Assembly: GCF_004769555.1 (NCBI RefSeq)
Contig: NZ_RQFY01000004.1
Span: 434,001 to 498,000, forward strand
Reading direction: 5' to 3'
DNA: 64,000 nucleotides
Origin: Leptospira koniambonensis
GTDB taxonomy: Bacteria; Spirochaetota; Leptospiria; Leptospirales; Leptospiraceae
Shown here: piece by piece, positions 27,340 through 34,758 of the stretch
How positions within the stretch are numbered: position 1 is the first letter of the stretch
Layout of the letters: each line of letters starts with the position of its first letter
Notes under the pieces: generated by a model
Database searches by the model: none
Told to the model about the DNA's origin: nothing
The model's input: the letters and a program-made list of their open reading frames with translations, nothing else
Made by a program: the position numbers and the translations under genes

Positions 27340-27368
27340 ATAATACTAAGTACTTGATTAGTTGTCTA
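27340..27368 (-). promoter_or_regulatory. sigma-70-like promoter of the ImmA/IrrE operon
   Basis: On the minus strand, TAGACA (27363-27368), a 17-bp spacer, then TATTAT (27340-27345). The start codon begins 6 bp after the -10 box, so transcription would begin at or next to the ATG. The spacer contains the palindrome AAGTACTT, a possible operator. Confidence 0.6.
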
Positions 27369-27435
27369 CTTTTTTCTAAAAAGCTTTTATATTTTAAGAT
27401 ATTTATATAATGAAAATTTTAAAGAACGAAGATTC

Positions 27436-27870
27436 TTATTGAAAGATCAGTTTAGCTAAACCAATATAAATAGGAAGAACGGAGGTAATGATCACAGCAA
27501 CCATCCATCTTGTTTGAGAAGCGATTGTTTTATGAATACTTGCGATCTCTTTATACACTTCTTTGAATTGCTCTTGGATGCCAGCAAAACCTGCATGCAT
27601 TTCTGCTCTAAGCTCAGCAATTGCAATCCATAACTTTGCGGTTTCTTCCTTAAATTCCATTCTAAGTTTACCGGTCTCTTCTTTAAATTCTAAACGAAGC
27701 TTACCAGTCTCTTCCATTAGTCTTTTTTCAAATCTTTCCGAAACGAATTCTTCCATAAATTTTCTCCCTCCTGAATTGGCTTGATTTAAAAGACTAACAA
27801 GAGCCTCAGCACCTTCTTCGCCTAAACTGTTCCTAAGTGCTTTGGGAACTAATAGTATTGGTTCAGTCAT
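27436..27870 (-). CDS. coiled-coil protein with C-terminal membrane helix and 11-residue repeats
   Basis: A 144-residue protein. Residues 53-85 contain an 11-residue repeat, EETGKLRLEFK, EETGKLRMEFK and EETAKLWIAIA, encoded by near-identical 33-bp units. They continue into a coiled coil (~50-118) and end in a single membrane helix (~122-142, WMVAVIITSVLPIYIGLAKLIF). The N-terminus VPKALRNSLGEEGAEALVSLLNQA is typical of a family of short, tail-anchored coiled-coil proteins found in many Leptospira genomes, often DUF1640-like; this is inference. Repeat units of 33 bp could vary in number between strains. No link to the ImmA unit next to it is shown, although it shares the strand and the A+T-rich islet. 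Confidence 0.72.
   Translation of the reverse strand: MTEPILLVPKALRNSLGEEGAEALVSLLNQANSGGRKFMEEFVSERFEKRLMEETGKLRLEFKEETGKLRMEFKEETAKLWIAIAELRAEMHAGFAGIQEQFKEVYKEIASIHKTIASQTRWMVAVIITSVLPIYIGLAKLIFQ
27649..27714. repeat. two 33-bp tandem repeats in a coiled-coil gene
   Basis: Units at 27682-27714 and 27649-27681 encode the same 11-residue unit with one change (Leu to Met); a third, diverged unit follows at 27616-27648. Confidence 0.75.
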
Positions 27871-28164
27871 ACATTAAACATCCATGATTTGATTTTCAAG
27901 CGAGTTGCTTTGAAGATACGGGTCTGAGAGAGGAAAAGTCGTTCACACTTTTTGTTAGATTTGAAGGATCTGCACCGGAATATTGATTCCAAAAGAAAAA
28001 TATAGGCCCCAACAGAATGAAATTCCTTACTGATTCCGGAATTTATTAGTATTTCCCGGTATCAAATTCTAAGATCGGACGATCCTTTGCCAGAAACATT
28101 GTATTCTATATCTCTAGGAAACACCGGGGAATCCCTGGAAGAATGTTTAGAGGAGAGAAGAAGA

Positions 28165-29742
28165 ATGGTAGCTCAGACATTAGAAAGACCGAGCCTCAAC
28201 CAGAACTCCCAAGCGGAAAAAGTATATGATGTAGTCATCATAGGAACTGGATTCGCTGGGTTATGTATGGGGATCCGCTTAAAACAAGCCGGAATAGAAT
28301 CATTTATTATTTTAGAAAAAGGAAATGGGATAGGAGGAACCTGGAGAGATAATACATACCCTGGAGCTGCCTGCGATGTTCAGTCGCATTTATATTCCTT
28401 CTCATTTGCACCTAAATCGGATTGGTCCAGACTTTTCGGGCCTCAAGAAGAAATCCTAAATTATATGAACCAATGTACGGACCATTTCGGGATCCGTTCT
28501 TTTATCCGTACGAACTCAGAAGTGAGCGGAGCCTCGTTTGATGAAAAAACAGGTCTTTGGGAAATCAATACTACTAGTGGGAAGTCTTACAAAACAAAAT
28601 CTGTAGTGAGCGGCACGGGTGGTTTGAGTAGACCAGTTCTTCCGAATATCAAAGGAATTGATACTTTTAAGGGGGCAAAATTCCACTCTGCAAAATGGGA
28701 TCATAGTTATAATCTTCAAGGGAAGAAGGTAGCGGTGATTGGAACAGGAGCGAGTGCAATCCAGATCGTGCCGACCATCGCTCCTATTGTAGGAACATTA
28801 AAACTTTTTCAAAGAACTCCAGCTTGGATTATCCCAAAACCAGATAGTAATATCTCAGGTTCCGTAAAAGGGATCTTTAAATTCATTCCTCCATTAAGAT
28901 GGTTGTTTAGAAAAGCAATCTATTGGTTGAACGAAGTCGGAGTATTAGCTTTCGCGATCAATCCTAAACTGATGAAAATTTTTGAGAAGTTCGCCAGGAG
29001 TTTTATCAACAAAAGTATTCATAACGAAGAACTTAAGAAAAAGCTGACTCCGAATTATACGATCGGATGTAAACGTATCCTTCTTTCCAACGAGTATTAT
29101 CCAGCGCTCAATAGAGAGAATGTTGAATTGGTTACTGATGGTATCGAAGAGATCACTGCTTCTGGAGTTAAAACAAAGGACGGAGTAGAACATAAGGTAG
29201 ATGCAATCATTTTTGCGACTGGTTTCCAAGCAGCAGAAGCAGTTTCTCCTTTTGAGATCAAAGGAAGAAGCGGAAAACTTTTAGCAGATGTTTGGGAAGA
29301 CGCAGCCGAAGCTTATTTAGGAACCACAGTTTCCGGTTTTCCAAATATGTTCATGATCGTAGGTCCAAATACTGGCTTAGGTCATAGTTCTATGATCCTA
29401 ATGATAGAATCCCAAGTACAATATGCTCTCCAAGGAATTCGTTATCTACTTAATAAAAATATAAAGTTTATAGATGTTCGTCAAGATGTTCAGGATCGTT
29501 ATAACGAAGAGATCCAAAGACGTCTTGGAAAATCCATCTGGTTGACCGGAGGATGTGTAAGCTGGTATAATACTAGTTCTGGTAGAAATACAACTCTCTG
29601 GCCGGGATTCACTTTCGAATTTAAGGCCAGAACATTCTTCCTTCGTCCTAAGGATTACGAATTTGTTCGTGTGGATGGAAAAGCAAAAAGACCCGGGATC
29701 GGTTCCAGAGTTTCTATGGTTTTAGATGCAACTTTTGGTTAA
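28165..29742 (+). CDS. flavin-containing monooxygenase (Baeyer-Villiger type)
   Basis: A 525-residue flavoprotein that would insert oxygen into ketone or other substrates with NADPH and O2. The FAD fold is VVIIGTGFAGLCMGIRLKQAG, then EKGNGIGGTWRDNTYPGAACD; the Baeyer-Villiger fingerprint FxGxxxHxxxW is met by FKGAKFHSAKW; the NADPH fold is KVAVIGTGASAIQIVP; and a late FATGF motif is present. I chose the ATG at 28165 because AGGAG lies 9 bp upstream and the FAD fold starts soon after; a TTG at 28087 in the same frame would add 26 residues. It stands alone, with its stop 14 bp from the convergent tlyA gene. Substrate unknown. Confidence 0.9.
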   Translation: MVAQTLERPSLNQNSQAEKVYDVVIIGTGFAGLCMGIRLKQAGIESFIILEKGNGIGGTWRDNTYPGAACDVQSHLYSFSFAPKSDWSRLFGPQEEILNYMNQCTDHFGIRSFIRTNSEVSGASFDEKTGLWEINTTSGKSYKTKSVVSGTGGLSRPVLPNIKGIDTFKGAKFHSAKWDHSYNLQGKKVAVIGTGASAIQIVPTIAPIVGTLKLFQRTPAWIIPKPDSNISGSVKGIFKFIPPLRWLFRKAIYWLNEVGVLAFAINPKLMKIFEKFARSFINKSIHNEELKKKLTPNYTIGCKRILLSNEYYPALNRENVELVTDGIEEITASGVKTKDGVEHKVDAIIFATGFQAAEAVSPFEIKGRSGKLLADVWEDAAEAYLGTTVSGFPNMFMIVGPNTGLGHSSMILMIESQVQYALQGIRYLLNKNIKFIDVRQDVQDRYNEEIQRRLGKSIWLTGGCVSWYNTSSGRNTTLWPGFTFEFKARTFFLRPKDYEFVRVDGKAKRPGIGSRVSMVLDATFG

Positions 29743-29756
29743 ACAGGTCGGTTAAA

Positions 29757-30539
29757 CTAAAGAGTCCAGTATACCAAGATTTCCCGATTACCATCTCTCC
29801 CGGTAATTGGGGAATCTTCCAAACCTATCCTTTTTCCTTTAATTTCATTTTTCAAAAATTGTAAAAAAGAATGGATCGTCTTCCAACGTATCCAAGGATC
29901 TCGTAAGACCCCTTTATCCAAATTTCTGGATTCTGTTTCGAACTGAGGTTTGAATAGACTAACTATATTCCAGCGGACATTCGGATTTTTGCTTTTGAGT
30001 TCGGAAAGAACGGGAAGAACAATACGAAGAGAAATAAAACTCAAGTCCATGACTAGAAATATCTCGTCCGGAAACATTTCTTTAGTCTTTTCGGCCCATA
30101 AAGAAGATAATAATTTCCAACTAGTATCTCTGATATGAAATCGGTCTCTAACAGTGACCTTTGGATTCATTGCAACCTTGGAAGCCATCTGTCCATAGCC
30201 AACATCGAAAGCAAAAACTAAGTCCGCTCCTTCTTCCAAGAGGACCTGAGTAAATCCTCCAGTAGAAGCTCCCCAATCTATACAAAGTTTTTCTTTAACC
30301 GATATATTCCATTTTTCGAATGCAGCTTTAAGTTTATAAGCTCCCCTGCTTACATATTTAGGAATAATTTCTCTGATACGGATCTCTACTGACTCTTCGA
30401 ATAATGTGCCGACCTTGTCGGACATTCTATCGTTCACAAGAACTGAACCGGATAAGATGAGACTTCGAGCCTTGGAAATATCCTCAGCCAAACCCTTTTT
30501 CAAGAGTAAGTCATCTAGTCTAATTTTTTCTTTTGCCAA
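29757..30539 (-). CDS. tlyA: TlyA-family rRNA 2'-O-methyltransferase
   Basis: A 260-residue protein made of an S4 RNA-binding domain ([22 protein letters not shown], residues 5-60) and an FtsJ-like methyltransferase domain (CIDWGASTGGFTQVLLEEGADLVFAFDVG at ~90). TlyA proteins methylate cytidine 2'-OH in 16S and 23S rRNA, which affects capreomycin sensitivity; they are also called hemolysins in older work, without firm support. YVSRGAYKLKAAFEKW is the usual linker. The ATG overlaps the polyprenyl synthase 3' end by 20 bp on the same strand. Confidence 0.92.
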   Translation of the reverse strand: MAKEKIRLDDLLLKKGLAEDISKARSLILSGSVLVNDRMSDKVGTLFEESVEIRIREIIPKYVSRGAYKLKAAFEKWNISVKEKLCIDWGASTGGFTQVLLEEGADLVFAFDVGYGQMASKVAMNPKVTVRDRFHIRDTSWKLLSSLWAEKTKEMFPDEIFLVMDLSFISLRIVLPVLSELKSKNPNVRWNIVSLFKPQFETESRNLDKGVLRDPWIRWKTIHSFLQFLKNEIKGKRIGLEDSPITGRDGNREILVYWTL

Positions 30540-31461
30540 TGTTAGAAGGAAGAGACTTAAAGAATTCTGGAAATTCGGAAACTTCTATTTTAGAAGAAGA
30601 AGTATCCAGATCCGACCCTAATTCTTCCAATTCGGAAACTAGATCTGAAACCATCTGCTTGCAAGTTTCCATTCCATATAGAGAAGGATAAGTGATCTTT
30701 CCGGATTTTCCATCTTTACCTGGAGTTTTTCCTAGATCTTCTTTAGTTCCTTCGATATCCAAAATATCATCTGTGATCTGAAATAATAAACCAAGCTTGG
30801 CACCATATTCTGAAATAGTTACTTCTCTCTCTTGGAAGTCTTCTCTCAAACGATTTCCCATTAGAAAGGAAGCCTGGATCAATGCTCCGGTTTTCAATTT
30901 ATGAGTTTTAGAAAGTAATTCTTCCTTTGTTCCATTTAAGGAAGAAGGATTTCTCTCTAATAATAGATCATACATTTGTCCAGAAACCATTCCTGCGGCC
31001 CCGGCACCCTTTGCCAAAGTTCTGACCAAATCCCTATGCAGGTTTTTATCAGAAGAATCGATTTGGGTCAACCAATCAAACGCATAAGCCTGCAAAGCAT
31101 CTCCTGCAAGTATCGCAGTTGCTTCTGAAAATTGTTTATGAAGAGAAGGTTTGCCTCTTCTGAAATCATCATCGTCCATACTAGGAAGATCATCATGGAT
31201 CAAACTATATGTATGAACAAATTCTAATGCAGCCCCGATCGAAAGAGAATCGCCATTGATCTTTCCAAAAGAAGCGAAGGCAAGAATTGGCCTTAATCTT
31301 TTTCCACCAGCTCTCAGACTATATTCCATAGCTGCAGAAAGTTCAGGAGCAGATTCTTTTTTAAAAAATGGATATACTTGGTTTTCTAAATAATCCTCGA
31401 AACGATCTTTAGAACGTTTTAGTAATTGAGAATATTCGTTTGTTTCCGTTCGATTTGTCAT
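30520..31461 (-). CDS. ispA: trans-polyprenyl diphosphate synthase (farnesyl/geranylgeranyl type)
   Basis: A 313-residue enzyme that condenses isopentenyl diphosphate with allylic diphosphates to make C15-C20 chains for undecaprenol, quinones and the like. Motifs: [12 protein letters not shown], the first Asp-rich motif [19 protein letters not shown] with DDxxxxD, the Lys of [10 protein letters not shown], and the second Asp-rich motif [11 protein letters not shown]. The spacing of the first motif (four residues between the Asps) is the bacterial farnesyl diphosphate synthase type. It overlaps tlyA (20 bp) and the quinone-oxidoreductase-like gene (4 bp) in one operon. C15 or C20 product length cannot be told from sequence with certainty. 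Confidence 0.9.
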   Translation of the reverse strand: MTNRTETNEYSQLLKRSKDRFEDYLENQVYPFFKKESAPELSAAMEYSLRAGGKRLRPILAFASFGKINGDSLSIGAALEFVHTYSLIHDDLPSMDDDDFRRGKPSLHKQFSEATAILAGDALQAYAFDWLTQIDSSDKNLHRDLVRTLAKGAGAAGMVSGQMYDLLLERNPSSLNGTKEELLSKTHKLKTGALIQASFLMGNRLREDFQEREVTISEYGAKLGLLFQITDDILDIEGTKEDLGKTPGKDGKSGKITYPSLYGMETCKQMVSDLVSELEELGSDLDTSSSKIEVSEFPEFFKSLPSNIGKRKN

Positions 31462-32486
31462 TTTCCGGATTCGACAGTAATCACCACTTTGCCGGTAGTA
31501 TTTCCTGTTTGGAAATGCCGAACTGCTTCCGGAAGATCCACGAAAGGATATACGGAACCTATATGAGGTGGTTCCAAATTTAATTTTAATAATGCTTTTA
31601 GATGAACAGTTAGTTCATCGATCTTCTCATATAACCAGATCAGGTTAAATCCCATCACCGCTTTATTTTCAGAAACAATTTCTAAAGTATCCACTTTAGG
31701 TCTGGTCAAATATCTCCAAGCCAAAGTCAGCCAATTGACCTTATCTCCCTGGCTCATAAAAGAAGCGGAACCATAAACTACCATGCGACCCATTGGAGAA
31801 AGAGCTTCATAGCTTGCTTTGAAAATTTTACCGCCGATACACTCTAAAACCAAATGTAATTCTCTACCGCCCAGTGCAGTTTTTAATTCTTCTGGAAAGC
31901 GAGAAGATCGAATGATCCAAGCATCGTAACCTTCTTTTTCCAAAAGAGAAATTTTAGAATGATTTCCTACAGAACCTAAAGTCCAGGCTCCGAATTTTTT
32001 AGCGATACGATTGGCATAGATCCCTACTCCACCCGCAGCACTATGTATCAAAACGTTTTGGCCTTTTCTTAAATCTCCCAAAGGAAGAAGAGCATAATAA
32101 GCAGTAAGCCCTTGGACTAAAAATCCTGCTCCTTGTTCAAAACTCCATTTTGATGGAAGTGGGAAAATATATCTAGAGTCTATGTTTATATAGTCCGCGT
32201 AAGCTCCGAATCGGGTCACTCCCATGACCTTATCATTCTTTTTAAAGTTTTTAACCTTCTTGCCAACAGCGATCACCTTACCTGAATATTCCAAACCTGG
32301 AATAAAAGATCCTTTAGGTGTTGCGCTATACAATCCTTGGATTGCGAAAATATCCGCAAAATTCAGACCGATTGCACGGATCTCTACTGTGACTTCATTG
32401 TCACCGGGAGGGGGAAGTTCCTCTTCTCTTCTTTCCAGAGAATCTAAAGAACCCTTGGTATCGACTCTATAAACGGAGCGAATCAT
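31458..32486 (-). CDS. zinc-independent MDR oxidoreductase (quinone oxidoreductase/VAT-1 type)
   Basis: A 342-residue medium-chain dehydrogenase/reductase. The start [25 protein letters not shown] leads into the catalytic fold with [26 protein letters not shown], typical for quinone reductases and VAT-1-like proteins, which lack the catalytic zinc ligands. The coenzyme fold is [22 protein letters not shown]. Members reduce quinones or enones with NADPH; substrate unknown. It is the first gene of the operon with ispA and tlyA, overlapping ispA by 4 bp. Confidence 0.87.
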   Translation of the reverse strand: MIRSVYRVDTKGSLDSLERREEELPPPGDNEVTVEIRAIGLNFADIFAIQGLYSATPKGSFIPGLEYSGKVIAVGKKVKNFKKNDKVMGVTRFGAYADYINIDSRYIFPLPSKWSFEQGAGFLVQGLTAYYALLPLGDLRKGQNVLIHSAAGGVGIYANRIAKKFGAWTLGSVGNHSKISLLEKEGYDAWIIRSSRFPEELKTALGGRELHLVLECIGGKIFKASYEALSPMGRMVVYGSASFMSQGDKVNWLTLAWRYLTRPKVDTLEIVSENKAVMGFNLIWLYEKIDELTVHLKALLKLNLEPPHIGSVYPFVDLPEAVRHFQTGNTTGKVVITVESGK

Positions 32487-32537
32487 GAGGGCATTCTGCT
32501 CTTTTAATTCCTATCCTAAAAGGAAAAAACAGATGGG

Positions 32538-32561
32538 AACGGAGGAAAAATTTCCTCCGTT
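32538..32561. terminator. hairpin between the dienelactone hydrolase and MDR genes
   Basis: AACGGAGGA (32538-32546) and TCCTCCGTT (32553-32561), 9-bp perfect arms extended by A/T pairs. It lies just after the dienelactone hydrolase stop (minus strand) and before the next gene on that strand. No U-run is adjacent on the minus strand, so termination is only likely. Confidence 0.5.
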
Positions 32562-32571
32562 TATTGGTTGG

Positions 32572-33357
32572 TTACTTAGAAGGGAAAATTTCTTTTAAGA
32601 AGTTTTTCAACTCCAACCAGGAACGTTTATCTGCTTTTTCATTGTAAGCCGCTCCTTTAGAGTTATCATTTCCTGCTTCTTTGATGGTGAAAGAATGAAC
32701 CGCTCCACCGTAAGAAACAAGCTGCCAATCCACTCCTGCACTTCTCATTTCTTCTTGGAAAGCTGCCACCTCATCCGGTTTTACGAAAGGATCATCTGCT
32801 CCATGAAGAGCCAAAACTTTACCCTTAATATTTTTTGCATCGTCCGCCTTAGGAGTAGATAATCCTCCATGAAAGCTAATGGTTCCTTTTAAGGGAGCTC
32901 CACTTCTTGCTAGTTCTAAGGCAGTGGTCCCACCAAAACAATATCCTAAAATCGCGAGATTTTTTGGGTCCACACCAGTCTGGGATTTTAATGCGTCTAA
33001 CGCGGCCTGGCCTCTGGCTCTTAATAATTTGCGGTCCCCTTCTCTAAAGGATGCAGCTAATTTGGAAGCTTCTTCCATAGATTTTGGGCGCACACCTTTT
33101 CCATAAATGTCCGCTGCAAAAGCAATATATCCTAACTCAGCGAGTTGTTCTGCTCTTGCTTTTGTATTTTCTCCCAAGCCCATCCAATCATGGACAAGCA
33201 CAATGCCTGGAGCTTTTTTGGCTCCTTCTGGATAAGCAACAAAACCTTCTAAGACTGTATCGCCTTGTTTGTATTCTACGAATTCGGATTTAACTTTTGC
33301 AGATAAAACATTCGTCGCTAAAAGAAACGTTATACTGAACCAAATGATCTTTTTCAT
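32572..33357 (-). CDS. secreted dienelactone hydrolase-family protein
   Basis: A 261-residue alpha/beta hydrolase with a signal peptide (KKIIWFSITFLLATNVLSA, cleavage near residue 20). The nucleophile is Cys 140 in ILGYCFGG, the catalytic Asp lies in LHGADDPFV and the His in AVHSFT: the Cys-His-Asp triad typical of this family. Such enzymes open cyclic lactones or act on other esters; the substrate is unknown here. It is a single gene with a hairpin behind it. Confidence 0.88.
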   Translation of the reverse strand: MKKIIWFSITFLLATNVLSAKVKSEFVEYKQGDTVLEGFVAYPEGAKKAPGIVLVHDWMGLGENTKARAEQLAELGYIAFAADIYGKGVRPKSMEEASKLAASFREGDRKLLRARGQAALDALKSQTGVDPKNLAILGYCFGGTTALELARSGAPLKGTISFHGGLSTPKADDAKNIKGKVLALHGADDPFVKPDEVAAFQEEMRSAGVDWQLVSYGGAVHSFTIKEAGNDNSKGAAYNEKADKRSWLELKNFLKEIFPSK

Positions 33358-33437
33358 TCTATATTCCCCGGGAATTCCCGTTTGAAAAATAAATTTGATA
33401 TTAGACTGATTCGAAATTTAAAGCAAAAAACTTAGGA

Positions 33438-34658
33438 TCAAAAATAAACTACTCTAAGATCCAAACCGCCATGAGTGATATGTACTGTTTGTAATTTAGA
33501 GTTAATTCCTTTTAAAAACGCAGACCAGGTTTCTTCATCTGGACAAAGAATAAACCCTGAAACTTCGCCTGGAAGCTCCCACCAAATTTTTAAAGTTTCT
33601 GCAATACGTTTGTATAATCCAAGGTCGGACCCTTTTTGGATCCGTAAACCATAAGGTGGATTGAGTGGCATCCAGATCTTTCCTGGTTTGCCTGAGGATT
33701 CCCAGACTTCTTTAGGAGATAAAGAAAAGAAGTCCCCATCTTTCCCGATAAACCGATTTTGTGAGCTCAAAGGAAATTGTTTTATAAATTTCTGATATTC
33801 TTCGCTTCTTTCGTTTAGATAGGAGAAAACTTCCGGTTCTGAATCGTTATACCAGAATGCCAATTTATTCTCTTCTTCCGGTCCTATCTTACGTTTTAAA
33901 AATTCCCAACTTGGTGCTGGAAATTCTTTCATTTCTTGGAACATATAGTTCCGATCCAAATGAGGAAATCCAAGTTTAAAAAGTGAAGAAGCTGATTCCC
34001 AGATAAATGTTCCTGAACCAGCAAAAGGCACAAAAACCGCATTAGGTTCCGGCATATTCTTCTTTAATAAATGTAAAAGAAAAGCGGCTGTATCTTCCCT
34101 AACAGGAGCAGATTTAGATAGAGGTTTAAAATTTCCCCTTTGAAAAATGGGAGCACCTGCCAAACTCAAAGAAAGAATGATACTATCTCCAAGAGCAAGT
34201 GCATTTAGCTCAGTGTTTTTAGAATCAGGATCTCCAGATGACGAATAAGATTCTTCCCAAAAAGAATACAATTCTTCTCTGGAAATTTCTTTTCTTCCGC
34301 GAACCTGTGGATGGAAGTTTATGCCCCAGCTTTCTGGTAAAATTTCATTTTCTCTTAAGGATTCTATCAAACCTGAGAAGTTAAACTTTTCATCTAAAGG
34401 GAATTTGCCCAGATTCAAACGAAAATCTCTGATCCAAGGAATTCTAACCAACACCTCTAATGCTTGGCGAAAATTCGTTTTTTCTAATATAAACTTCTCA
34501 GGAAAAACCTTAAATTCAGGAGTATGATTTCTAGGAAGAAATGGATCGGAAACAATTTGAGAAAGTAAAACTTCTGTTTCTTTAGCAGAACCAGGAGGAA
34601 CTAAAAATTCCCATCTAAGAGGTTTGCCGGATTTAAACTTGGGAATTTTCCAATCCAT
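33438..34658 (-). CDS. RlmL/RlmK-like RNA methyltransferase
   Basis: A 406-residue protein whose second half is a class I methyltransferase of the UPF0020/RlmL group: GAPIFQRGNFKPLSKSAPVREDTAAFLLHLL, then the SAM motif VFVPFAGSGTFIWE and the catalytic NPPYGLR. E. coli RlmL makes m2G2445 in 23S rRNA, and this is the closest function I can suggest. The N-terminal ~170 residues would hold a THUMP-like RNA-binding part, though the THUMP signature is not clear. The C-terminal RlmK domain of the fused E. coli protein is absent. Confidence 0.75.
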   Translation of the reverse strand: MDWKIPKFKSGKPLRWEFLVPPGSAKETEVLLSQIVSDPFLPRNHTPEFKVFPEKFILEKTNFRQALEVLVRIPWIRDFRLNLGKFPLDEKFNFSGLIESLRENEILPESWGINFHPQVRGRKEISREELYSFWEESYSSSGDPDSKNTELNALALGDSIILSLSLAGAPIFQRGNFKPLSKSAPVREDTAAFLLHLLKKNMPEPNAVFVPFAGSGTFIWESASSLFKLGFPHLDRNYMFQEMKEFPAPSWEFLKRKIGPEEENKLAFWYNDSEPEVFSYLNERSEEYQKFIKQFPLSSQNRFIGKDGDFFSLSPKEVWESSGKPGKIWMPLNPPYGLRIQKGSDLGLYKRIAETLKIWWELPGEVSGFILCPDEETWSAFLKGINSKLQTVHITHGGLDLRVVYF

Positions 34659-34713
34659 AGAGATATTCTTTTAAAATCGATTCTCCAGGAAAGGTAAAAA
34701 GTAGAACGAGCAA

Positions 34714-34748
34714 AACTTTGCGTGAGATCGATAACCTCACGCAAAGTT
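34714..34748. terminator. long hairpin after the ceramidase-like gene
   Basis: A 13-bp perfect stem, AACTTTGCGTGAG/CTCACGCAAAGTT, with a 9-nt loop, 11 bp after the stop of the minus-strand ceramidase gene. The U-run is short, so termination may be partial. Confidence 0.6.
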
Positions 34749-34758
34749 AAAAATTCGA

